Assembly: GCA_009924965.1 (NCBI GenBank)
Contig: RFQN01000076.1
Span: 1 to 6,804, forward strand
DNA: 6,804 nucleotides
Reading direction: 5' to 3'
From: Verrucomicrobiota bacterium
Lineage (GTDB): Bacteria; Verrucomicrobiota; Verrucomicrobiia; Opitutales; UBA953
Below are positions 1 through 5,004 of the stretch, one piece after another. The translations under genes and the position numbers were made by a program. How positions within the stretch are numbered: position 1 is the stretch's first letter; each line of letters begins with the position of its first letter. The notes under the pieces are model-generated. The model was not told where the DNA came from, did no database searches, and worked only from the letters and a program-made list of their open reading frames with translations.

Positions 1-994
1 TCCAGGGGCTGGCCGCGGCGTCGGCATGGTTGGCGACCAAGGTCGCGAGCACCGCTTGGGCGCGGAGGTTCTCCACGCGAACCGCCGGCTCCGAGCGGGC
101 GTCGGTCTGCATCTTACGCTGCAGGCCAGCGATGAGGCGGACGGCGGCGTCGGGCTTGGTGCGGATGAGTTCGCGGAAGAAGCTGTCGAGGTTGGCGGGC
201 TGCACCTGCGTCATCACGCGGGCGAGGTTACCGGCGGCCTTGGTCTTGTCCCAATCGTTGACCTTGTCGCGGTTGAGGATGGCGACGTTCTCGTCCCAGA
301 CCTTTTGGATCTGCTCGCGCTGGGCGAATTCGCTGGCCTGCTCGGCCGACAGGAACGCGGCGACTTCCTGACGGAGGGCTTCGTCCTTGATCTCATCGAG
401 GCGGTCGCGCTCGGGCAGGTAGGTCAAGGCGAGCTCCTTGAAACCACCGGCGAGCAGCACGCGACCGGCGGCCAAACGGCGAGCGGGATCCTTACCGCCC
501 AGCTTCGCGGTGCCGCGGCGCAGGCGATCGGCCAGCCAGAAGGACTCGTTCGGCGGCACGCTGTTGGACAGCAGTTCACCGACCTTGCGGAGTTCGGCGT
601 CGTTCAGCTCGCCGGGCACCGCATCGACCAAGGCCAGGATGTCGTCGAGCTTCATCCCGCTCTTCTGACGCTCGGTGAGGTCGGCCAGCATCTTGTCGAA
701 GATGCGGCGGGCCAAGTCGGGCGGCAGCTGGCCGAGCTCGGTGCGGATCTGCGTCCAATCGCCCAAGCGGAAACTATGCAGGAAGCGCGTGTCGGCGGCC
801 GTCGAGGCCTCGATCTTGCTGGCGCGCTCGAGGGCGGTGAAGACCTCGGACAGGTCGCGCGAGAACTTATGGTTAAGCAGGTTCTCGTACTGCGCCTGCG
901 TCTTCGGGTCGAGCGCGGGGGCCGACTGCGCGGAGGCCAATGGGGCCAACGCCAGCAAGGCAAGGAGGAGTCCGCAGGGGAGCGTGGTTCGCAT
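1..994 (-). CDS. Secreted helical protein of unknown function, N-terminal 331 residues (truncated by the window edge)
   Basis: The minus strand is open from the ATG at 994-992 to position 1 with no stop, so only the first 331 residues are visible. It starts with a clear Sec signal peptide: MRTT, then a Leu/Ala-rich core to about residue 19, and a likely signal peptidase I site after Ala-Ser-Ala (20-22). The mature part is charged, Leu/Ala-rich and looks almost entirely alpha-helical, with paired-helix segments reminiscent of TPR-like or other helical-repeat folds; I recognise no catalytic motif. It is probably periplasmic or outer-membrane associated. The start lies 26 nt after the stop of the repeat-protein gene on the same strand, so it is probably the fourth gene of the vWA operon. 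No Shine-Dalgarno precedes the start. The long plus-strand frame opposite (26-1024) is a composition shadow. The family is not identified; the coding call rests on the signal peptide, the uninterrupted frame and operon position. Confidence 0.82.
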   Translation of the reverse strand, partial: MRTTLPCGLLLALLALAPLASAQSAPALDPKTQAQYENLLNHKFSRDLSEVFTALERASKIEASTAADTRFLHSFRLGDWTQIRTELGQLPPDLARRIFDKMLADLTERQKSGMKLDDILALVDAVPGELNDAELRKVGELLSNSVPPNESFWLADRLRRGTAKLGGKDPARRLAAGRVLLAGGFKELALTYLPERDRLDEIKDEALRQEVAAFLSAEQASEFAQREQIQKVWDENVAILNRDKVNDWDKTKAAGNLARVMTQVQPANLDSFFRELIRTKPDAAVRLIAGLQRKMQTDARSEPAVRVENLRAQAVLATLVANHADAAASPW

Positions 995-1020
995 GGAGCT
1001 TGGGAGTTTAAAGAGAGAAA

Positions 1021-2040
1021 TTAGGAGCCTTCCGGGAGTTTGAATTCATTGAGCAGCGAACGCGCGTCGGTCTTCTCGACCGGCTTGGGCTCAGGACCCG
1101 GCTTGGGGTCGCCCAGCAATTGAGCCGCGGCGCGGAGCTTCTTCGGGTCGACAGGACCTTCCTGCGGCTTGGCTTGGAGCGCGGCCTCGAGGTTGCGGAG
1201 TTTCTCGGCATCGATGCCGCCGACGCCCGTCACGGCGCGGACGCCGCCCGCGGCGCCAGCCTTAACGCCCTCGGCTTGTCCCACGCCTTGCGGAGGGGGC
1301 GTGGCCACAGGCTGGGCACCTTTCGCACCCTGCCCTGCGGCGGTGGCTTGTTGTTCCACAGGTTTACCCCCTTGGCCAGCAGCGGTGGCTTGTTGCTCCA
1401 CCGGCTTACCGCCTTGACCCGCAGCTTGGGCAGATTGTTCGACGGGCTTGCCGCCTTGGCCGGCCGCCTGAGCGGATTGTTCGACGGGCTTGCCACCTTG
1501 TCCGGCGGCCGTGGCACCTTGCTCGACCGGCTTGGCGGCCTGGCCAGCAGCGGTCGCTTGCTGCTCGACAGGTTTGCCGCCTTGCCCTGCGGCCTGAGCG
1601 GATTGTTCCACGGGCTTGCCACCTTGTCCGGCAGCCTTGGCCTGCTGCTCTACAGGTTTACCACCTTGGCCAGCGGCTTGGGCAGATTGTTCAACCGGCT
1701 TGCCGCCTTGACCTGCGGCCGTGGCTTGCTGCTCGACGGGCTTACCTGCCTGACCGTCCGCTTGGGCGGTTTGAGGGACGGCTTGGCCGCCCTGCCCCAT
1801 CGCCTTGGCCGGCTGCTCGACAGCTTGGCCTTCCTGGGGCGCTGCCTTCACAGGCTGCGCGATCGGCTGGGCCTGTTGCGGGACCGCCTGCGCGGACTTC
1901 GCCTGCGTCGGATCCACCGGCTTGACGCGCGGCGCCCCGCGTTGGTCGACGCCCTTGATGCCTTCGACGTTGGCAGGAGCGGCCTCTTGGGCGGTTGCAG
2001 CGGCGCAGAGGAAACTGGTGGCAAGGAGGAGTCGGTTCAT
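1021..2040 (-). CDS. Secreted Gln/Ala/Gly-rich protein with 14-residue tandem repeats
   Basis: This encodes 339 residues. It starts with a signal peptide (MNRLLLATSFLCAAATA, probable cleavage before Gln18). Residues 99-238 are ten back-to-back 14-residue units of the form GKPVEQxAxAAGQG, where the variable pair is mostly Q/T, S/Q or Q/K. Four more degenerate units can be phased upstream (about 43-98). The tail is non-repetitive, first Gly/Ala/Val-rich (about 239-275), then charged and probably helical, ending near LLNEFKLPEGS. There is no cysteine outside the signal peptide, no enzyme motif and no visible anchor. An elongated periplasmic or surface linker or scaffold is the likeliest role, but that is inference. 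I chose the start at 2040 over the upstream ATG at 2175 because it opens the signal peptide and gives a 4-nt ATGA overlap with the preceding gene's stop, a sign of translational coupling. Its Gln/Ala/Gly content is unlike its neighbours. Confidence 0.85.
   Translation of the reverse strand: MNRLLLATSFLCAAATAQEAAPANVEGIKGVDQRGAPRVKPVDPTQAKSAQAVPQQAQPIAQPVKAAPQEGQAVEQPAKAMGQGGQAVPQTAQADGQAGKPVEQQATAAGQGGKPVEQSAQAAGQGGKPVEQQAKAAGQGGKPVEQSAQAAGQGGKPVEQQATAAGQAAKPVEQGATAAGQGGKPVEQSAQAAGQGGKPVEQSAQAAGQGGKPVEQQATAAGQGGKPVEQQATAAGQGAKGAQPVATPPPQGVGQAEGVKAGAAGGVRAVTGVGGIDAEKLRNLEAALQAKPQEGPVDPKKLRAAAQLLGDPKPGPEPKPVEKTDARSLLNEFKLPEGS
1327..1746 (-). repeat. 42-bp in-frame tandem repeat array, ten units
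   Basis: Ten consecutive 42-bp units encode residues 99-238 of the secreted repeat protein. The period never slips, and every unit keeps Lys-Pro-Val-Glu-Gln plus Ala-Gly-Gln at fixed places. DNA copies differ at many third-codon positions (for example Gly-Lys-Pro appears with several synonymous spellings), while the amino acids hardly change. This argues for selection on the protein rather than very recent duplication. Weaker units can be phased on to about position 1914. The array could still expand or contract by slippage or recombination. Confidence 0.92.
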
Positions 2041-2603
2041 GGCGTCAAATGGGTGCGGACGGATTTCTGGAATTCCTTTTCGACGCGCTGCTCGTATTCG
2101 GCGAGGGCGGTCTCGTCCTGGTGCTCGGCGAGGTAACGGAACACCTGCCGGGTCCGCTCGGCGTAAGGACGCCATTCATCTTCCGTCGCGCCGCTCGCGC
2201 GCAGCAGCGAGGTTGCGTAATAGAAAGCCTTCCCTTGGGTCTCGCGGATCGCACGGGTCGTCGGCGCGTCCTCGCCGCTCGCGGCGGCCGACTCGGCCAG
2301 CAATTGGGTGAGGTCCGTCAAGGCACCGGCCACGTCGAGCATCTCGAGGCGCGCCTTGGCCTTCGCCAAACGGACCTGATGGCGCGCGCGGGGATGATCG
2401 TTGGGCGGCAACTGGGCGGCGACCTTGTCGTACTCGGCCAAGATGAGTTCCCAGTCGGGCTCCTTCGCCTGCTCGAGTTCGCGGATATGGACGAGGCGCT
2501 CGCGGGCCTGCTCCCGGGCCAGCTCCGCCTGCCCATAGTTGAAATGATAGGTCAGCACGGCCACCGGACACAGCAGCCAGAGCAACACGAAAGCTTTTCT
2601 CAT
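2037..2603 (-). CDS. Signal-anchored helical protein of the vWA operon (TPR-like, BatC-position)
   Basis: This encodes 188 residues. The N-terminus (MRKAFVLLWLLCPVAVLTY, 1-19) is one hydrophobic segment. Cys12 is preceded by Leu-Leu, a poor lipobox, so a signal anchor or uncleaved signal is likelier than a lipoprotein. The rest is strongly helical and charged: a long amphipathic stretch at about 25-65, then helix pairs at about 72-105 and 118-162 that look like degenerate TPRs. The C-terminus is highly charged. It overlaps the vWA gene stop by 4 nt (ATGA at 2603-2600) and the next gene start by 4 nt (ATGA at 2040-2037). The short start is preferred because of that overlap, the hydrophobic N-terminus and an upstream GGAGG; extending to 2717 would only add a segment overlapping the vWA gene. 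In Bat loci a TPR protein commonly follows the vWA genes, so it may scaffold the complex. This is inference from position and helical content, not clear homology. Confidence 0.85.
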   Translation of the reverse strand: MRKAFVLLWLLCPVAVLTYHFNYGQAELAREQARERLVHIRELEQAKEPDWELILAEYDKVAAQLPPNDHPRARHQVRLAKAKARLEMLDVAGALTDLTQLLAESAAASGEDAPTTRAIRETQGKAFYYATSLLRASGATEDEWRPYAERTRQVFRYLAEHQDETALAEYEQRVEKEFQKSVRTHLTP

Positions 2604-3568
2604 CGGGCAGCCCCCTCCAAGGCGTCCTGGGCCCGCCAATCCGAGCCGAAATACTGCAAGGCTACCGGCAAGAACGACAGGAAGAGCGAACCAAGCAGCA
2701 TCGCCAACATGGCCCATTGCTCGAGGTCGAGCCCCGACTTCGGCAACGGGGACTTCACCACGAGGTCGCCCAGCGCCTCGGTGGAGAGGTGCTTCTCATT
2801 AAGGTCGTAATAGGTGCCGCCCAAGGAACGCGCGATCGCGCCCAAGGACTCCGGATCCTGCCGCGACTGGTGGCCGTCGATGAAGAGCCCTTTGTGCGGG
2901 TTGCCCACGCCCAGCACCATCACTTGCTTGACGGACTTCGGACGCGGCGCGATCGGCTGCAGCGGGATCGTATCCCCATCGCTATAGATGAGGAGGCGGG
3001 CGGAACCTTCGGGCAAGTTGGCCACTTCCTTCAAGGCATGGTTGATGGCCGTACCGAGGTCGGTCTTGCCGCCGCGCATCAACAACTGCACGGGGAGGCC
3101 GTTGAAGACATTGCGGACGAGTTCGGGGTCCCGTGCTTCCATCACCACGGCATGGGCGTCGGTATAGAAACCCACCACGCCATAGCGCAGGTCGCCGCCG
3201 ACGCGCATCAGCACGCCCTCGACGGATTCACGGACGCGCTCTTGGCGCGTCAGCTTACCGTCCGGTCCCGCGTCCTTCAGCTTCATGCTCGGCGAAAGGT
3301 CGGCCACGAAGATCAACCGGGCCGGCTCCTTGGCCGACGGCTTCTGGCCGTCTTGTTCCGCAAAATGCAGCTGCACCATCACGGCCAAGCCCCAGGCAAA
3401 GGCGGCATAGGCCAAGGGGCGGAGCCAAGGTACCCACGCCGTCCAAGCCCGACCACGCCCGGCCGGGCCGAAAGCCAGGCGGCCCACCGCCCGGATGCGC
3501 CGGACATGCAGCCACTCCGCGAGCGCCGTGAGCAAAAGCACGGCCAAGGCTGTGGCGAGGGGCAGCAT
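2600..3568 (-). CDS. BatA/BatB-like membrane protein with von Willebrand factor A domain
   Basis: This encodes 322 residues. Membrane segments are predicted at about 3-20 and 48-68, followed by a periplasmic vWA domain at about 83-270 and a last membrane segment at about 284-305, with a short C-terminal tail. This is the usual BatA/BatB architecture and length. The metal-ion-dependent adhesion site is complete: D90-L-S92-P-S94 (DxSxS), Thr169-Asp170 in GGKTDLG, and Asp197 in IYSDGD. The domain should therefore bind a divalent metal and a protein partner. Bat proteins are linked to envelope stress tolerance, often with a MoxR ATPase and DUF58 protein; neither gene is visible here. It is the first gene of the minus-strand operon and overlaps the next gene by 4 nt. 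The ATG at 3568 is the only good start, since an in-frame TAG lies seven codons upstream. It begins 102 nt after the arsC stop, behind a hairpin-rich stretch. Confidence 0.92.
   Translation of the reverse strand: MLPLATALAVLLLTALAEWLHVRRIRAVGRLAFGPAGRGRAWTAWVPWLRPLAYAAFAWGLAVMVQLHFAEQDGQKPSAKEPARLIFVADLSPSMKLKDAGPDGKLTRQERVRESVEGVLMRVGGDLRYGVVGFYTDAHAVVMEARDPELVRNVFNGLPVQLLMRGGKTDLGTAINHALKEVANLPEGSARLLIYSDGDTIPLQPIAPRPKSVKQVMVLGVGNPHKGLFIDGHQSRQDPESLGAIARSLGGTYYDLNEKHLSTEALGDLVVKSPLPKSGLDLEQWAMLAMLLGSLFLSFLPVALQYFGSDWRAQDALEGAAR
2614..2618 (-). promoter_or_regulatory. Shine-Dalgarno for the 188-residue protein
   Basis: Reading the minus strand, GGAGG followed by more G residues lies 10 nt before the ATG at 2603, inside the end of the vWA coding sequence. 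It supports that start over the ATG at 2717. It is the only clear Shine-Dalgarno ahead of any gene start in the window. Confidence 0.55.
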
Positions 3569-3575
3569 AGGGTCT

Positions 3576-3604
3576 GGGGAAAGCCCCTAAGAGGGGCCTA
3601 GGGG
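3576..3604 (-). other. Competing hairpins just upstream of the vWA gene
   Basis: In plus-strand terms one CCCC block (3584-3587) can pair with three GGGG blocks. The pairings are GGGG 3576-3579 (4-nt loop), AGGGGC 3592-3597 with GCCCCT 3583-3588 (3-nt loop), and TAGGGG 3599-3604 with CCCCTA 3584-3589 (9-nt loop). The three are mutually exclusive. There is no T-run after them in the direction of transcription, so this is not a canonical intrinsic terminator. It lies 8-36 nt before the vWA start, where it could attenuate read-through from arsC or affect initiation. Confidence 0.4.
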
Positions 3605-3607
3605 AAA

Positions 3608-3636
3608 CATCGGTGTAGGTGGAGCCCAGCCCGATG
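3608..3636 (-). other. Inverted repeat in the arsC-vWA gap
   Basis: CATCGG (3608-3613) and CCGATG (3631-3636) form a perfect 6-bp inverted repeat with a 17-nt loop. It could be a weak hairpin or a protein-binding dyad. The rest of the gap, 3637-3670, shows no promoter hexamers I can defend. By length and lack of a T-tract it is not a convincing terminator. Confidence 0.25.
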
Positions 3637-3670
3637 CAAACCCTTACCACCGCACGGCCTTAAACTCGCC

Positions 3671-4111
3671 TTAACGGGCCCCAGCGGCTTCCTTCAGGCC
3701 AGCGGCATAGGCCTCAAAGACCAGACGGATCTGGTCGCGGACCCGGCGGAACTCCGCCCGAATCTCCTCCGGCGTGCCGGTGGCATGGGCCGGGTCGCTG
3801 AAGCCCCAATGATAGCGGTTTAATTGGCCCGGGAACACGGGGCAGACCTGGTCGGCGTTCCCGCAGACGGTGATCACCGTGCTCACGGGCTTCTGGAGGA
3901 ACTCGTTCAGGTGCTTCGAATGGTGCGCCGAGGCGTCCAAGCCGATCTCCTTCAGCACTTCCAAGGCCATGGGATGCACATAACCCGCCGGCTTGGACCC
4001 AGCGCTGGCGACGTCCGCAAGCCCCCCCAAGGCCCGGCGGAGGATGGCTTCGGCGAGATGGCTGCGGCAGGAGTTGCCGGTGCAGAGAATGAGGATGAGG
4101 GGGCGAGCCAT
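3671..4111 (-). CDS. arsC: Arsenate reductase, thioredoxin-coupled (low-molecular-weight phosphatase fold)
   Basis: This encodes 146 residues, close to the usual 130-140 for the family. It reduces arsenate to arsenite in the cytoplasm. The P-loop is C10-TGNS-C15-R16-S, a CX5R motif starting at the nucleophilic cysteine. The redox cysteines are C83 and C90 in VCGNADQVC, and the general acid is Asp107 in HWGFSDPA. These correspond to Cys10, Cys82, Cys89 and Asp105 of the Staphylococcus pI258 enzyme. The second cysteine pair marks the thioredoxin-linked type rather than a plain protein-tyrosine phosphatase or the glutaredoxin-type ArsC. The gene lies 23 nt downstream of the DUF6428-like gene on the same strand, so the two are probably cotranscribed from the divergent ArsR-controlled promoter. 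The ATG at 4111 places the P-loop directly after the first beta strand, as expected. No Shine-Dalgarno precedes it. All catalytic residues are present, so it should be active. Confidence 0.95.
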   Translation of the reverse strand: MARPLILILCTGNSCRSHLAEAILRRALGGLADVASAGSKPAGYVHPMALEVLKEIGLDASAHHSKHLNEFLQKPVSTVITVCGNADQVCPVFPGQLNRYHWGFSDPAHATGTPEEIRAEFRRVRDQIRLVFEAYAAGLKEAAGAR

Positions 4112-4134
4112 GGCTTAAGGGAAAGAGCTGGAGG

Positions 4135-4578
4135 TTAACAACAGCCGCTGCCCGGCTGGCAAGCCTGCGGCGTGCAGACGTCCGGCGCCAGGCAATCGGT
4201 CTGCAACGTACCCAGCAGGAAGACGCGGGCGCCGTCTTCGACGACCGACCCGACGACCGGGAAGACGGTCAGCAGCGGGTAGTCATACTCCACTTCCAAG
4301 GGAAGGTCGGTGGAGCCCAACAAAGCCGCGCCACGCTCCAGCACCTGCGCGGCCTTGGCGCACCCGACGCGATGGTCGGTGTCATCAGCGGTCCACAGCT
4401 GCAGACGCGCCGACACGGCCGTGCGCACGGTGCCGCCGCAATCGATGAAGCGCTTCTCCACCCGCGCCACTTCGGTCAAGTGCGCATGGATGGGCGTCAG
4501 GGCGCCGCTCGGCAGCCGGAAGCGCATGGCCAAGCCTGGTTGAGCCAACAGGGCCTGCCGGAAGTCGGCGACGGTCAT
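4135..4578 (-). CDS. DUF6428-like protein of the arsenic cassette
   Basis: This encodes 147 residues. Conserved-looking blocks are LPSG..TPIHAHLTEV (about 22-39, with His31 and His33), RFIDCGGTVR (43-52, Cys47), ARLQLWTADDTDHR (57-70) and LEVEYDYP (94-101). Together these match my memory of DUF6428, a family of unknown function found beside arsR and arsC. The C-terminus is cysteine-rich (C129, C135, C140, C146, C147) and ends GSGCC, which suggests thiolate binding of arsenite or another soft metal; that is inference. It is soluble with no signal peptide, so cytoplasmic. I prefer the ATG at 4578 because the frame then begins MTVADFRQAL, as the family usually does. The earlier in-frame ATGs at 4602 and 4620 fall in or on the edge of the operator dyad, and the one at 4797 would overlap arsR. 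It is the first gene after the divergent promoter and precedes arsC by 23 nt. Confidence 0.82.
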   Translation of the reverse strand: MTVADFRQALLAQPGLAMRFRLPSGALTPIHAHLTEVARVEKRFIDCGGTVRTAVSARLQLWTADDTDHRVGCAKAAQVLERGAALLGSTDLPLEVEYDYPLLTVFPVVGSVVEDGARVFLLGTLQTDCLAPDVCTPQACQPGSGCC

Positions 4579-4583
4579 AGGCA

Positions 4584-4631
4584 ATGGCTTCAGGGATTGC
4601 ATACGGATGAGCGTATGCATGCTGAAGCCAT
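4584..4631. promoter_or_regulatory. Nested inverted repeat: candidate ArsR operator and divergent promoter
   Basis: The 51-bp gap between the divergent starts (4578 and 4630) is almost filled by two nearly concentric perfect inverted repeats. The inner one is TGCATACG (4598-4605) and CGTATGCA (4612-4619) with a 6-nt spacer, the spacing common in ArsR/SmtB operators. The outer one is ATGGCTTCAG (4584-4593) and CTGAAGCCAT (4622-4631), whose centre is offset by only 1 bp. Each inner arm holds TATGCA and each outer arm holds TTCAG, positioned as weak outward-facing -10 and -35 elements: 17-bp spacing toward the DUF6428-like gene, 19-bp toward arsR. The promoter assignment is inference; the dyad is directly visible. 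Binding here should repress both directions and be relieved by arsenite. The outer right arm includes the first two bases of the arsR start codon, so the arsR leader must be very short or absent. Confidence 0.75.
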
Positions 4632-4953
4632 GAGCAACGCCAATCGCAAGCCATCGTTCCCTACTACGGAGATGGTATGCCATGGGCTTTCGGATGCCAC
4701 GCGACTCCGGCTGCTGGCGAGGATCGGCCGGCAGGAGGTCTGCGTGTGCGATCTGCAGGAAGAGGTTCGGCGTAACCAACCGACGGTCTCCCGCCACTTG
4801 GCGATGCTCCGCAAGTGCGGCTTGGTGAAGGTCCGCAAGGAAGGACGTTGGTCGTACTATCGGCGGGCGCCTTTGCCGCCGCGCCTAAGCAAACTGGTCG
4901 ATTTGGCGACGAAACCCGCCAAAGCTCAGCGATGCGGGGCGGGATGCTGCTGA
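4630..4953 (+). CDS. arsR: ArsR/SmtB-family arsenic-responsive repressor
   Basis: This encodes 107 residues, a winged helix-turn-helix repressor of normal size. The order is helix 1-2 (HGLSDATRLRLLARI, about 18-32), the metal-box strand EVCVCDL (36-42), the turn and recognition helix (QPTVSRHLAMLRKCGLV, about 50-66) and the wing (VRKEGRWSYYR, 68-78). It should dimerise on the adjacent dyad and release DNA when arsenite binds. The classic site is CVCDLC with three cysteines; here the third is Gln43, leaving C38 and C40. Further cysteines are C17, C63 and, in the tail, C102, C106 and C107 (ending GAGCC), which may complete the site. The ATG at 4630 is chosen because the one at 4615 lies inside the inner operator arm. 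It is divergent from the DUF6428-like and arsC genes and 51 nt upstream of the hydrolase gene. No Shine-Dalgarno is present. The alternative start would add five residues. Confidence 0.93.
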   Translation: MSNANRKPSFPTTEMVCHGLSDATRLRLLARIGRQEVCVCDLQEEVRRNQPTVSRHLAMLRKCGLVKVRKEGRWSYYRRAPLPPRLSKLVDLATKPAKAQRCGAGCC

Positions 4954-4984
4954 GACGAATGCTTTTCGGATTCCCGAACTCAGC
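4949..4984 (+). terminator. Possible hairpin at the end of arsR
   Basis: TTCGG (4965-4969) and CCGAA (4974-4978) form a 5-bp stem with a 4-nt loop. It is extended by GCTGAG (4949-4954), which overlaps the arsR stop codon, pairing with CTCAGC (4979-4984) across a 10-nt bulge. No T-run follows, so a Rho-independent terminator is doubtful. It could weaken read-through into the hydrolase gene. Confidence 0.25.
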
Positions 4985-5004
4985 CAACGTTGCTATCCAT
5001 CAGT

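Noticed and set aside
26..1024. Long plus-strand open frame of 332 codons
   Set aside because: It is antisense to the signal-peptide-bearing minus-strand frame, has low-complexity Gly/Leu/Val/Glu composition typical of GC-rich shadows, and no start context or domain.
1327..1746. Regular 42-bp repeats as a possible CRISPR-like array
   Set aside because: Units are contiguous without spacers, stay in frame and encode a conserved peptide, so this is a coding tandem repeat.
1120..2136. Long plus-strand open frame of 338 codons over the repeat array
   Set aside because: Its Leu/Arg/Gly repeats are the mirror of the 42-bp units; the minus-strand product has a signal peptide, operon overlap and third-position variation consistent with being the coding strand.
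1995..3601. Plus-strand frames at 1995-2810 and 2717-3601
   Set aside because: Both lie opposite the well-supported vWA and helical-protein genes and show no recognisable motif; they are shadows.
4615..4617. Earlier ATG as arsR start
   Set aside because: It lies within the inner operator arm, adds only five residues (MHAEA) not needed for the fold, and would leave no room for a promoter.
4579..4797. N-terminal extension of the DUF6428-like protein to ATGs at 4602, 4620 or 4797
   Set aside because: These place the start within or beside the operator or antisense to the ArsR DNA-binding domain, and the extra residues do not resemble the family N-terminus.
4985..4992. CAACGTTG 8-bp palindrome before the hydrolase gene
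   Set aside because: An 8-bp self-complementary word is expected by chance and has no partner site nearby.
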